Origin: Clostridia bacterium
Lineage (GTDB): Bacteria > Bacillota > Clostridia > Oscillospirales > CAG-272
Reading direction: 5' to 3'
DNA length: 9,469 bases
Assembly (NCBI GenBank): GCA_017382555.1
Contig: JAFOAB010000203.1
Location: 1-9,469, forward strand
A program made the position numbers and the translations under genes. The stretch's first letter is position 1. Each line of letters starts with the position of its first letter. This document shows positions 1-6,481 of the stretch, one piece after another. A model generated the notes under the pieces. The model was not told where the DNA came from and searched no databases. It saw only the letters and a program-made list of their open reading frames with translations.

Positions 1-27
1 TATCTTTTGAAGTTCATTCTTTCTCAT
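1..27 (-). CDS. Possible 5' end of a divergent gene (partial)
   Basis: An ATG on the minus strand at 27-25 opens a reading frame that stays open for the nine codons to the window edge (MRKNELQKI). The lysine-rich start is plausible for a real N-terminus. Upstream on the same strand a weak promoter can be read: TTAACA (about 92-87), 18 bases, TAGACT. Against it, there is no clear Shine-Dalgarno; only a GGT touches the start and a GGTAAGA lies about 10 bases away. Nine codons cannot identify a product. If real, it is transcribed away from proC and shares the AT-rich 28-108 intergenic region with it. Confidence 0.3.
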
Positions 28-108
28 ACCTAAATCTTACCAAAAAGCGCCGATGATTGCAATAGTCTATTTTAATTAATAATAAATTGTTAATTTTTCG
101 CAAAAACA

Positions 109-137
109 TTGAACAAGATAAAAATCTGTGTTATAAT
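109..137 (+). promoter_or_regulatory. Sigma-A-type promoter of the proC transcript
   Basis: The -35 box is TTGAAC (109-114), followed by a 17-base spacer and a perfect TATAAT -10 box (132-137). Transcription would start near 144, giving a leader of roughly 20 bases with the ribosome binding site GGAGA at 156-160. This also shows that the upstream in-frame TTG at 109 is the -35 box, not a translation start. Confidence 0.85.
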
Positions 138-165
138 AATTGGAAAATTGATTACGGAGATTGAG

Positions 166-993
166 ATGAATAAAACGTTTTCCGTTTTGGGTGTAGGCAA
201 CATTGCGCGCGCGTTTTTATCCGCTCTTACCAACCTGAGCGGTAAATTCGAGGTGCCCAATTCCACCGTCACCCTCTATAATCGCACTCCCGAAAAAATC
301 GCTGACCTTAAGGGCAAGGGATATAAAATCGCAAGCACTATGGCGGATGCCGCAAAAGCAAGCGATATCCTTTTTCTCGGCGTCAAGCCGCAGAACCTCA
401 AGGAGGTTTTTGCCGCAATAAAGGCTGACGGCGTTGACCTTAACGACAAGATGATCGTTTCTCCCTGCGCGGGGGTTACGTGCGAGCAGCTTGCAGCGAT
501 GACGGGATGCAATGCAATAATACGCATTATGCCAAATACCCCTATGCAGATCGGCAAGGGCGTTACGGAGATATGCCGCTCTGCCGCTGTATCCGATAAG
601 GATTTTCAGTACGTTTGCCGTATATTCTCCATGTGCGGAGAGGTATATACCATAAACGAAGACGAGATGGACGCAATGACAGCCGTCACGTCCAGTTCAG
701 TTGCGCTTGTGTACCGTCTTATTTGCGCCTTCTCTAAGGGCGCAGAGGAGTGTGGCGCACAGAATAAGAATATTGAAAATGCAGTTGCAAAGGCATTCAT
801 CGGTGCCGCGGAAATGCTTATGACCTCCGACAAGAGCGCCGATGAGCTTGTAGCCGCCGTTCGCTCCCCCAAGGGCGCTACCGAGCAGGCCCTGCTTGTA
901 TTTGACAACAAGAACATCGACGGCATAATCTGCGAGGCAATCAAGGCTTGCTCCGACCGCTGTGCGGAGCTTGGCGAGGAATACGGCAAATAA
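166..993 (+). CDS. proC: Pyrroline-5-carboxylate reductase (ProC family)
   Basis: This cytosolic enzyme family performs the last step of proline synthesis, reducing pyrroline-5-carboxylate with NAD(P)H. The start at 166 is preceded by GGAGA five bases upstream and gives 275 aa, the usual ProC length of about 270. The N-terminal Rossmann fold shows GVGNIA at residues 9-14 (dinucleotide binding), then VKP at 73-75 and the family signature MPNTP at 122-126. The C-terminal dimerisation domain (about 165-275) aligns well overall (DAMTAV, RSPKGAT). The normally well-conserved loop SGSGPAY is here TSSSVAL (about 175-181), and the usual SPGGTT is SPKGAT. These changes touch the substrate region, so activity on pyrroline-5-carboxylate is likely but not certain; ProC-like paralogues such as ComER are the alternative. 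First gene of a rightward run, 57 bases before the next. Confidence 0.85.
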   Translation: MNKTFSVLGVGNIARAFLSALTNLSGKFEVPNSTVTLYNRTPEKIADLKGKGYKIASTMADAAKASDILFLGVKPQNLKEVFAAIKADGVDLNDKMIVSPCAGVTCEQLAAMTGCNAIIRIMPNTPMQIGKGVTEICRSAAVSDKDFQYVCRIFSMCGEVYTINEDEMDAMTAVTSSSVALVYRLICAFSKGAEECGAQNKNIENAVAKAFIGAAEMLMTSDKSADELVAAVRSPKGATEQALLVFDNKNIDGIICEAIKACSDRCAELGEEYGK

Positions 994-1050
994 TACGCAT
1001 ATATGCTCGTCCACGGAAATATACTCTACCATCATTTCCGAGGAGAACAT

Positions 1051-1617
1051 ATGCCCGAACAATCAACAACAAAAGCATCACGCGGATTTTTAAATTCCGT
1101 ATATTCCCTGCTTGCGGTCTTCATTGCATTTATGATACTTGCAATCATTGCAAGCGGAACCATCCCAACGCTTCGAGCTGCTGCAAAGTTACCGATAAAC
1201 GAGGCATCGATAGGCTACGCATACAAGGATGCGAAAACGCTTTTTGCGGATTCTTTTTCTCATTCGCTTAACAGAATGGGGCTTCTGTTCGCATTTATGC
1301 TATGCGCGTTTTCCTTGCTCGGCGAGGCTGTAATATCCTTGCTTACCGCTATTAACGGCTTCTGCCTCGGCTCTGCTTTGTTCTGTGTTCTATCAAGCAA
1401 TGGGCTTGGTTTCAGCCTTGGTGTTTATATCACCTTTACAGTTATCGCATATTTGCTGTCCGTTTTGTATGCAGCCCTCTGCTTACAGGCGCACAAGAGC
1501 CTTTTTATCATCCCTATAAAGCACGTCGCAAGGACTGCCCTTGTACTGTTTCTTTTATTTTTAACATTTTGCGGTGCATATTGCCTATTAAGGACAATTG
1601 AGCTGCTATTACTTTGA
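1051..1617 (+). CDS. Five-TM membrane protein, possibly SpoIIM-like
   Basis: The start at 1051 has AGGAG at 1041-1045; an in-frame ATG at 1003 has no ribosome binding site and is rejected. The product is 188 aa and very hydrophobic, with predicted membrane segments at about 15-36, 76-91, 93-115, 121-145 and 161-182. The first segment is followed by a polar stretch of about 40 residues. The central INGFCLG (101-107), set between membrane helices, resembles the NG-x-x-x-G element of the SpoIIM/DUF95 family, whose B. subtilis member has about 214 aa and five membrane segments. In B. subtilis SpoIIM belongs to the complex that remodels septal peptidoglycan during engulfment. The match is on topology, length and one short motif only, so the name is an inference. 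It sits between proC and a DUF624 gene, 19 bases before the latter, and is likely co-transcribed with both. Confidence 0.7.
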   Translation: MPEQSTTKASRGFLNSVYSLLAVFIAFMILAIIASGTIPTLRAAAKLPINEASIGYAYKDAKTLFADSFSHSLNRMGLLFAFMLCAFSLLGEAVISLLTAINGFCLGSALFCVLSSNGLGFSLGVYITFTVIAYLLSVLYAALCLQAHKSLFIIPIKHVARTALVLFLLFLTFCGAYCLLRTIELLLL

Positions 1618-1636
1618 GAACCGAAAGGAAGTTAAA

Positions 1637-2581
1637 ATGTCAGATAAGGCACCCAAGAAGAAATTCAAATTATTTGACACACAGCGCGAAGGCCCCGGAG
1701 TTTTAAAGAACGAAAGGCCCCTTAAATACGATTTTTACAGCTATTTTGTGCGTATGTGGCGCAATATGTCCAAGCTTATATCCGTAAATCTGCTTTACGT
1801 TGTGGGCAATTTTCCCCTTTTCTTTGCCATTGTTGCGATGACGGGAAGATTTAACATTTCATCCACCGCGCCCGTTGACCCGATGTTTCCGCTGGTGCAC
1901 GGAGTAATGCTTCATTCCGATTCCCCCGCCCTGCTCCCCCTGCTTGCAAGATTCGGCGAGCAGCGCGAGATTTCCGCGCTCGGACCCGTTGCCTTGGTTT
2001 TACTTGCGCTCTCCGCGCTTGTAGTTTTCACCTTCGGCATTGTAAATACGGGAACTGCGTACGTATTGCGCAATATCATCTCGGGTGAACCCGTATACCC
2101 CTGGAGCGACTTTTGGTACGCCGTGAAGCGCAATTGGAAGCAGGGCCTTATCTTCGGCATCATTGATGCGGTTGTAATTTTTATACTCGCTTACGATATG
2201 TCATTCTTCTGGCAAACAACGGGCTCCATTGTAACCAATATGATGTTCTACACTACGCTTGTTTGCTGTATTATCTACTTCTTTATGCGTTATTACATCT
2301 ACGTTATGATGGTTACATTCGATCTTTCGATATTCAAGCTTATAAAGAACGGTGTCATATTCTCCGTTCTTGCATTCGGCAGAAACATCCTTGCACTTAT
2401 CGGCATCATCTTTATCGCTTATCTCAACATCACGCTTATTTATATGTTCCCCGCGCTCGGTCTTGCACTTCCCTTCATCATAACCGTCTCCATCCTCGCG
2501 TACACCGCAACCTTCGTTGCGTACTACAAGATAAAGGACGTTATGATCGACCCGTATTACGAGAAAAAGGAAATTGAATAA
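1637..2581 (+). CDS. DUF624 (YesL-like) integral membrane protein
   Basis: The start at 1637 follows AAAGGAAG (1624-1631) with good spacing; the longer frame opening at 1598 lies inside the previous gene and lacks a ribosome binding site. The product is 314 aa. A charged cytoplasmic N-terminus (about 1-45, rich in Lys/Arg) is followed by roughly six membrane segments near 46-67, 117-137, 171-190, 203-227, 249-270 and 274-296. The pattern of aromatic residues with FW/W before the first helix (YSYFVRMWRNMSKL), a basic stretch KRNWKQG before the third, and a short charged tail is typical of DUF624 proteins. Family members often sit beside carbohydrate transporters, but no transporter is present here. 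The loop between segments 1 and 2 (about 68-116) is longer than in the compact family form of about 200 aa. Function unknown. It is the last gene of the proC run and ends just before a strong hairpin. Confidence 0.75.
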   Translation: MSDKAPKKKFKLFDTQREGPGVLKNERPLKYDFYSYFVRMWRNMSKLISVNLLYVVGNFPLFFAIVAMTGRFNISSTAPVDPMFPLVHGVMLHSDSPALLPLLARFGEQREISALGPVALVLLALSALVVFTFGIVNTGTAYVLRNIISGEPVYPWSDFWYAVKRNWKQGLIFGIIDAVVIFILAYDMSFFWQTTGSIVTNMMFYTTLVCCIIYFFMRYYIYVMMVTFDLSIFKLIKNGVIFSVLAFGRNILALIGIIFIAYLNITLIYMFPALGLALPFIITVSILAYTATFVAYYKIKDVMIDPYYEKKEIE

Positions 2582-2587
2582 ACTACC

Positions 2588-2621
2588 AAAACAGCGCTTG
2601 GCAAATGCCAAGCGCTGTTTT
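2588..2621. terminator. Bidirectional Rho-independent terminator
   Basis: A perfect inverted repeat has 16-base arms (2588-2603 and 2606-2621) around two bases, with the core CAGCGCTTGGCA and flanking AAAA on the left and TTTT on the right. It works in both readings: seven bases after the DUF624 stop on the plus strand, and 46 bases after the deacetylase stop at 2667 on the minus strand. The position between convergent genes fits a shared terminator. Confidence 0.9.
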
Positions 2622-2666
2622 GTAACCCGACTTTGCTTTAAAGACCATCGCCTTTTTATTTTTGAT

Positions 2667-3401
2667 TTATTCCCCTATTCTATCCGCTATCAGCTCACCG
2701 ACGGTTACGAAGGTGTACCCCTCCGCAATTAAAGCAGGGATAATTATATCAAGCGCTTCTGCTGTGTGGCTTTTTGCAAAAATTCCGTCGTGCATCAAAA
2801 TGACCGAGCCGGGCTTTGTATTTGCAAGCACGTTATCGGCTATCACCCTTGCGCTTTTGCCCTGCCAATCGAGGGTGTCGACGCTCCACATAATTATACT
2901 GTAGCCCCTCAGCTTTGCGGCGTTTGATATCTTCTCCGTACATACGCCCTCGGGCGGTCTGAAGAGTGACGGAATATAGCCGCAGACATCGAATATCGCC
3001 TCTTCCGCCAGTGCAATCTCCTCGTCAAGCTCGCTTTCGCTTAATCCGGCAAGGCTTTTATGATTATTTGTGTGGTTGCCTATCTCGTGCCCTGCCTCCA
3101 CAACTCGCGTAGCGGTTTCCGGGCAATAGCGAGCTTGGCTGCCAACCATAAAAAAAGTTGCCTTAACACCGTATTTTTCGAGCACGTCGAGTATCTTATC
3201 CGTTTTCCCTTCAAGCGGTCCGTCATCAAAGGATAGGGCCACCCTCTTTTCCGAATCACTTACGGAAAAATAGACGGAGCTGTCGCGGCGCGGATCGTAT
3301 AGTGCGCATACTCCTATCCCCGGCACGGTCAGCACGGCGGCAAGAGATGCAAGCACGCGGAGTAACGTTTTACGCAAGTTCCCTGACAGTTTTGAACTCA
3401 T
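2667..3401 (-). CDS. NodB-fold polysaccharide (peptidoglycan) deacetylase, membrane-anchored or secreted
   Basis: This is a metal-dependent carbohydrate esterase family 4 enzyme that removes N-acetyl groups from a polysaccharide, most likely peptidoglycan outside the membrane. The start at 3401 has GGAGGG (3416-3411) nine bases upstream and gives 244 aa. Residues 10-33 form a hydrophobic signal or anchor segment after a basic N-terminus. All five NodB motifs are intact: SFDDGP (57-62, catalytic base and metal Asp), HTNNH (110-114, metal His pair), RPPEG (148-152), DTLDW (175-179) and LMHD (202-205). Unlike its neighbour PdaA it keeps the classical DDG. The start overlaps the end of pdaA by 32 bases in another frame, suggesting translational coupling and co-expression. 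A spore-wall role similar to PdaB or another cortex deacetylase is inferred from that neighbour; the sequence alone does not assign the substrate. Confidence 0.85.
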   Translation of the reverse strand: MSSKLSGNLRKTLLRVLASLAAVLTVPGIGVCALYDPRRDSSVYFSVSDSEKRVALSFDDGPLEGKTDKILDVLEKYGVKATFFMVGSQARYCPETATRVVEAGHEIGNHTNNHKSLAGLSESELDEEIALAEEAIFDVCGYIPSLFRPPEGVCTEKISNAAKLRGYSIIMWSVDTLDWQGKSARVIADNVLANTKPGSVILMHDGIFAKSHTAEALDIIIPALIAEGYTFVTVGELIADRIGE

Positions 3402-4155
3402 ACCCCATTTCCCTCCAAATGTCAATAAGCTGACCGAGTATATCGGCATTTGTTTTTGAGGTTGGGTGCAAAAGAATTACAGCACCGTTATGCGTATTTT
3501 CCGTTATGAGCCTAATGGCGCTCTGCGGGTCGGGTTGATTATCGTTATCCCAATCCGCATACGCAAAGCTCCAAAAAACGGTCTTATAGCCCATTTCGGT
3601 CGCGAATTTCAAATTCTCCTCGGAAAAGCTTCCCTCCGGAGGTCTGTAATAGCGGTCAAGATCTCTTCCCGTTTTCAGCTTACAAAGCTCCTCAAGACCC
3701 GAAAGCTCGCGGTAAAACTCCGCCTTATCGGTACACGTAGCCATATTTTTGTGTGACATGGTGTGGTTGCAAACTGCGTGTCCCTCATCAAACATCCTTT
3801 TTACAAGCTCTGTTTCCTTATTTATGGGATGCGCAAGCACAAAAAAAGAAGCAACTACGTTTTTATCCTTTAGCGTATTCAAGATTCTTTCCGTATTACC
3901 ATTCTCATAACCGAAATCGAAGGTTAAATACAGCACCTTATCCTCGCCCCCGTCCTCACACTCGGAATCAAGCCATGATGCGTTATAGGAATTGATCACG
4001 CAAAGCCCCTTATCAAGCTTTGGGCGAAGATTGTTTTTCTCGCGCTTCGTATACCACGAATAGCTTGATGCGGCGTAAGAGTTAAATGCAAACGTCAAAA
4101 TCATAAAGCAAGAAACCAAGGATAGCAATATCTTTTTAAATAAGCTTCTATACAT
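3370..4155 (-). CDS. pdaA: PdaA-type polysaccharide deacetylase (muramic delta-lactam synthesis)
   Basis: In B. subtilis PdaA deacetylates muramic acid and closes the delta-lactam ring of spore cortex, after CwlD has removed the peptide. The 261 aa product matches the B. subtilis length of about 263. A signal peptide spans about 7-29 (hydrophobic core, then SYAAS). The pre-domain SWYTKREKNN (33-42) corresponds to the PdaA N-terminus. The PdaA-specific TFDxGYENG is present at 78-86, with HTMSH at 131-135, RPPEGSFSEE at 171-180, FWSFAYADW at 194-202 and AVILLH at 225-230. The residue after the catalytic Asp, the metal-binding Asp in most NodB enzymes, is Phe81; in B. subtilis PdaA it is Asn. 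The start at 4155 has a modest AGGA nine bases upstream. The radA terminator isolates it, so it needs its own promoter; a weak TTGTTT-18-GATAAT (4219-4190) is the best I see. No clear sigma-G element was found. Confidence 0.92.
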   Translation of the reverse strand: MYRSLFKKILLSLVSCFMILTFAFNSYAASSYSWYTKREKNNLRPKLDKGLCVINSYNASWLDSECEDGGEDKVLYLTFDFGYENGNTERILNTLKDKNVVASFFVLAHPINKETELVKRMFDEGHAVCNHTMSHKNMATCTDKAEFYRELSGLEELCKLKTGRDLDRYYRPPEGSFSEENLKFATEMGYKTVFWSFAYADWDNDNQPDPQSAIRLITENTHNGAVILLHPTSKTNADILGQLIDIWREMGYEFKTVRELA

Positions 4156-4222
4156 ATTCTGCCGTCCTGTTTATTTGGTCTGCAATTAAATTATCTCCAA
4201 AAACAAATTTGAAAAACAAGGC

Positions 4223-4267
4223 AAAAAATAACGGTAATGCGAAAAATTTCCGCATTACCGTTATTTT
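4223..4267 (-). terminator. Rho-independent terminator of radA
   Basis: Read leftward, two perfect 17-base arms (4267-4251 and 4241-4225) surround a nine-base loop, and the second arm runs into a T6 tract (4228-4223). The first arm begins within the radA TAA stop codon, so translation and termination are tightly packed. It separates radA from pdaA. Confidence 0.9.
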
Positions 4268-5645
4268 AATCATTTTTTTGCTTCAAAACCGTCAAAAGCT
4301 CATACACGCTTCCGACGGGCATAACACCTTCCGAATCGATGCCGACCATCTTTTCCTTATTCTTTTTGGGTATTATAACCGTCTCAAAGCCGAGGCGCTT
4401 TGCTTCCTTAATTCGTATCTCGGCAAATGATGCGGCTCTGCATTCTCCCGCAAGTCCAAGCTCGCCAAAGCAGAGAGTCTTATTTTTAACGGGTCTGTCG
4501 GTAATCGAGGATATAAGCGCAAGTGCGATCGCAACGTCCGCACTCGGTGTGTCAAGCCGCAATCCACCCGTTACGTTTATGTAAACGTCGTTCTGATAAA
4601 ACTTTAGTCCGAGACGCTTCTCAAGCACGGCAATGATAAGGCAAAGGCGATTGTAATCCACACCGTTTGCGTTGCGCCTTGCGGCGGGAAACACTGTCGG
4701 TGTTACAAGTGCCTGAATTTCCGCAATTATCGGTCTTGTGCCCTCCATAACGCACACAGCAGCACAGCCCGATACACCCTCGGTTGCCTCGCTCATAAGC
4801 GTTTCGGATGGGTTCTCCACCTCGGAAAGTCCACGCTCTGTCATCTCGAACACGCCAATCTCGTTTGTGGAGCCGAAGCGGTTTTTAACGGCGCGAACCA
4901 TTCGGTACGCTTGGGTTCTGTCGCCCTCAAAGTGGATTACCGCATCAACTATATGCTCAAGCACCTTGGGGCCGGAAATTCCGCCTTCTTTATTAACGTG
5001 GCCGACAAGCAAAACGGCACAGCCTGTATTTTTAGCGCGCGAAACAAATGCCGCGGCACAGCCCTTGACCTGATTGATACTGCCGGGCGCGGAGGGCGAC
5101 GCGGGATCGTACACGGTCTGAATGCTGTCAACAACTATATAATCGGGTGCAAGCTTATCCGCCGCCGCAAGTATCTTAGTTACGTCCGTCTCGGTGTAGA
5201 GATAAAGCCCCTCCGGCTCGATTCCAAGCCTCTTTGCGCGCATTTTAATCTGCGAAAAGGATTCCTCACCCGAAACGTAAAGGACCTTCGTGTCTTTTCC
5301 GGCGCGTGCAAAAATCTGCAGAAGAAGCGTGGATTTACCGATACCGGGCTCACCCGAAAGCAGAACGACAGAGCCGGCAACGATTCCGCCGCCAAGCACA
5401 CGGTCAAACTCGCCAACGCCTGTCAGCGTACGCTCCACAAGCTCGTCACCTCCATCGGTGATTTTCTGTGGAATTGCATCAACAGCGCTTGTAATAAGCG
5501 AAGCGTGCCTCGGCTTTGCGACAGCGGGAGCGGAATACTCCTCCTCATCAAAGCTGTCCCAAGAGCCGCAGGTCGGACATTTTCCGAGCCATTTCATACT
5601 TTTTGCACCGCATTCGCGGCATATATAAGCTACGTTGTTTTTCAT
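4266..5645 (-). CDS. radA: DNA repair protein RadA (Sms)
   Basis: RadA is a RecA-like ATPase/helicase that helps branch migration and processing of recombination intermediates. The 459 aa product has all the family parts in order: an N-terminal zinc finger with C9, C12, C23 and C26 (CRECGAKS, GKCPTCGSWDSF); Walker A GEPGIGKS at 98-105; Walker B region YIVVDSIQT at 169-177; the RadA-specific KNRFG at 254-258; and a C-terminal Lon-protease-like domain from about 280 to the end, which lacks proteolytic function in this family. The length equals the usual 450-460 aa. The start at 5645 has GGAGG (5655-5651) five bases upstream. It follows cwlD by 47 bases, has its own sigma-A promoter overlapping the cwlD stop, and ends in a strong terminator, so it can be expressed in vegetative cells independently of cwlD. 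Confidence 0.97.
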   Translation of the reverse strand: MKNNVAYICRECGAKSMKWLGKCPTCGSWDSFDEEEYSAPAVAKPRHASLITSAVDAIPQKITDGGDELVERTLTGVGEFDRVLGGGIVAGSVVLLSGEPGIGKSTLLLQIFARAGKDTKVLYVSGEESFSQIKMRAKRLGIEPEGLYLYTETDVTKILAAADKLAPDYIVVDSIQTVYDPASPSAPGSINQVKGCAAAFVSRAKNTGCAVLLVGHVNKEGGISGPKVLEHIVDAVIHFEGDRTQAYRMVRAVKNRFGSTNEIGVFEMTERGLSEVENPSETLMSEATEGVSGCAAVCVMEGTRPIIAEIQALVTPTVFPAARRNANGVDYNRLCLIIAVLEKRLGLKFYQNDVYINVTGGLRLDTPSADVAIALALISSITDRPVKNKTLCFGELGLAGECRAASFAEIRIKEAKRLGFETVIIPKKNKEKMVGIDSEGVMPVGSVYELLTVLKQKND

Positions 5646-5667
5646 AACGTCCTCCGTATTTGGATAT

Positions 5668-5696
5668 ATTCTATCATATGCGCTTTATGTTTTCAA
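5668..5696 (-). promoter_or_regulatory. Sigma-A promoter of radA, overlapping the cwlD stop codon
   Basis: Read leftward: TTGAAA (5696-5691), exactly 17 bases, then TAGAAT (5673-5668) preceded by TGA, an extended -10. The -35 box includes the TGA stop of cwlD (5695-5693). Transcription would start near 5661, about 16 bases before the radA ATG and just upstream of its GGAGG. Confidence 0.75.
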
Positions 5697-6439
5697 GTAT
5701 CTGTACTCATCCTCTCTATTACAAAATCGTCTGTTGCGGAAAATATTTCAAATGCCATCTGCTTTAAATACTCTTCATCCATAAGTCTTGCCGCCTCCTC
5801 CCAATTTGAGAGAAAGCCGCACTCCACGATCACCGCAGGGCATCTCACCCTATCAAGCAGATACAGGCCATCGCCGCTTTTTATGGCACGCTTATTATCC
5901 GTCTGCAAGGATTCTGCAATTCCACGCTGCAGCATTTCCGCAAGACTTGCGGAGGTGGGATCGTTTACGGAATAATACACCTGCGCCCCCTTGTATTTTT
6001 CCTCCGAAAATTTGTTCATATGTATTGATATAAATATATCACCTTCACCGGCTATTTTGGCACGTGCGGTAAGATCGGAGGATTTTTTAGTACTATGAAC
6101 GCCATCCGCATCCACGAGCATAACGTCATCCGTGCGCGTCATTACTACCTTATATCCCGCGCTTTCAAATTCACGGGATAGGAACGTGGCCAGCTTGAGA
6201 TTTATATCCTTTTCAAGCATTCCGTTCACACCGACAGCGCCGCTGTCCGCACCTCCGTGTCCCGCATCTATAACAATTACGGGCAACTCAAAGGTAAATA
6301 TGGGGCCCGATGCTCCCTCCCCCGCTTTCGTGGAGCCTTGCCCATATACGTTTAAGAAGGCTACTCCGCAAGCCGAAAGCATAATAAATACCGACAGCAG
6401 AGCATTTCCCCATGCCCTGCCCCTTAAATTCTTTAACAT
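5693..6439 (-). CDS. cwlD: N-acetylmuramoyl-L-alanine amidase CwlD (spore cortex)
   Basis: CwlD is a zinc amidase that cleaves the peptide from muramic acid in spore cortex, creating the substrate for PdaA. The start at 6439 is preferred: GGAG at 6451-6448 lies eight bases upstream and the 248 aa product matches the B. subtilis length of about 237. A longer frame opens at 6484 but has no ribosome binding site and lies across a terminator hairpin. Residues 11-30 are an N-terminal signal or anchor. The Amidase_3 domain carries the zinc ligands H61 (VIDAGHGG), E76 (MLEKDINL) and H140 (ISIHMN) and the catalytic E206 (VIVECGFLSN). The segment around KYKGAQVYYS and GLYLLDRVRCPAVIVE is typical of CwlD. 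It is followed after 47 bases by radA and, beyond radA, by pdaA. Its promoter region resembles a sigma-E element. Confidence 0.92.
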   Translation of the reverse strand: MLKNLRGRAWGNALLSVFIMLSACGVAFLNVYGQGSTKAGEGASGPIFTFELPVIVIDAGHGGADSGAVGVNGMLEKDINLKLATFLSREFESAGYKVVMTRTDDVMLVDADGVHSTKKSSDLTARAKIAGEGDIFISIHMNKFSEEKYKGAQVYYSVNDPTSASLAEMLQRGIAESLQTDNKRAIKSGDGLYLLDRVRCPAVIVECGFLSNWEEAARLMDEEYLKQMAFEIFSATDDFVIERMSTDT

Positions 6440-6441
6440 AC

Positions 6442-6481
6442 AAAAAACTCCGGCAATAATGTAGAACATTATATGCCGGAG
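6442..6481 (-). terminator. Terminator hairpin of the upstream membrane-protein gene, overlapping the cwlD control region
   Basis: Read leftward, the 5' arm CTCCGGCATATAATG (6481-6467) pairs with CATTATTGCCGGAG (6461-6448), with one bulged T and a five-base loop (6466-6462). A T6 tract (6447-6442) follows. It begins 20 bases after the stop of the membrane-protein gene at 6502. The same bases hold a candidate -10 box in the 5' arm and the cwlD ribosome binding site in the 3' arm. Confidence 0.85.
6448..6451 (-). promoter_or_regulatory. cwlD ribosome binding site inside the terminator 3' arm
   Basis: GGAG (6451-6448) lies eight bases before the cwlD ATG at 6439 and is the only good ribosome binding site near any candidate start. 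In RNA that contains the whole hairpin it would be paired with CTCC at 6481-6478. RNA starting at about 6461 would leave it open. Confidence 0.7.

Noticed and set aside
109..165. Upstream in-frame TTG start giving proC 19 extra residues
   Set aside because: The TTG is the -35 box of the promoter and lies upstream of the inferred transcription start; the ATG at 166 has GGAGA at good spacing and gives the normal family length.
997..1006. Ten-base palindrome GCATATATGC between proC and the next gene
   Set aside because: It is too short and AT-rich to be meaningful, with no second copy at an equivalent position before the other genes.
606..1062. Minus-strand open frames opposite proC
   Set aside because: They mirror the codon pattern of proC, lack ribosome binding sites and have low-complexity products without motifs.
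2588..2621. Perfect inverted repeat as a mobile-element end or binding site
   Set aside because: Its place between convergent stop codons and the flanking A4/T4 runs are fully explained by a bidirectional terminator; no partner copy or transposase is present.
4911..5975. Long plus-strand open frame of 354 codons
   Set aside because: It lies antisense to radA and the 3' end of cwlD, both clearly coding by conserved motifs, has no ribosome binding site and no recognisable protein features.
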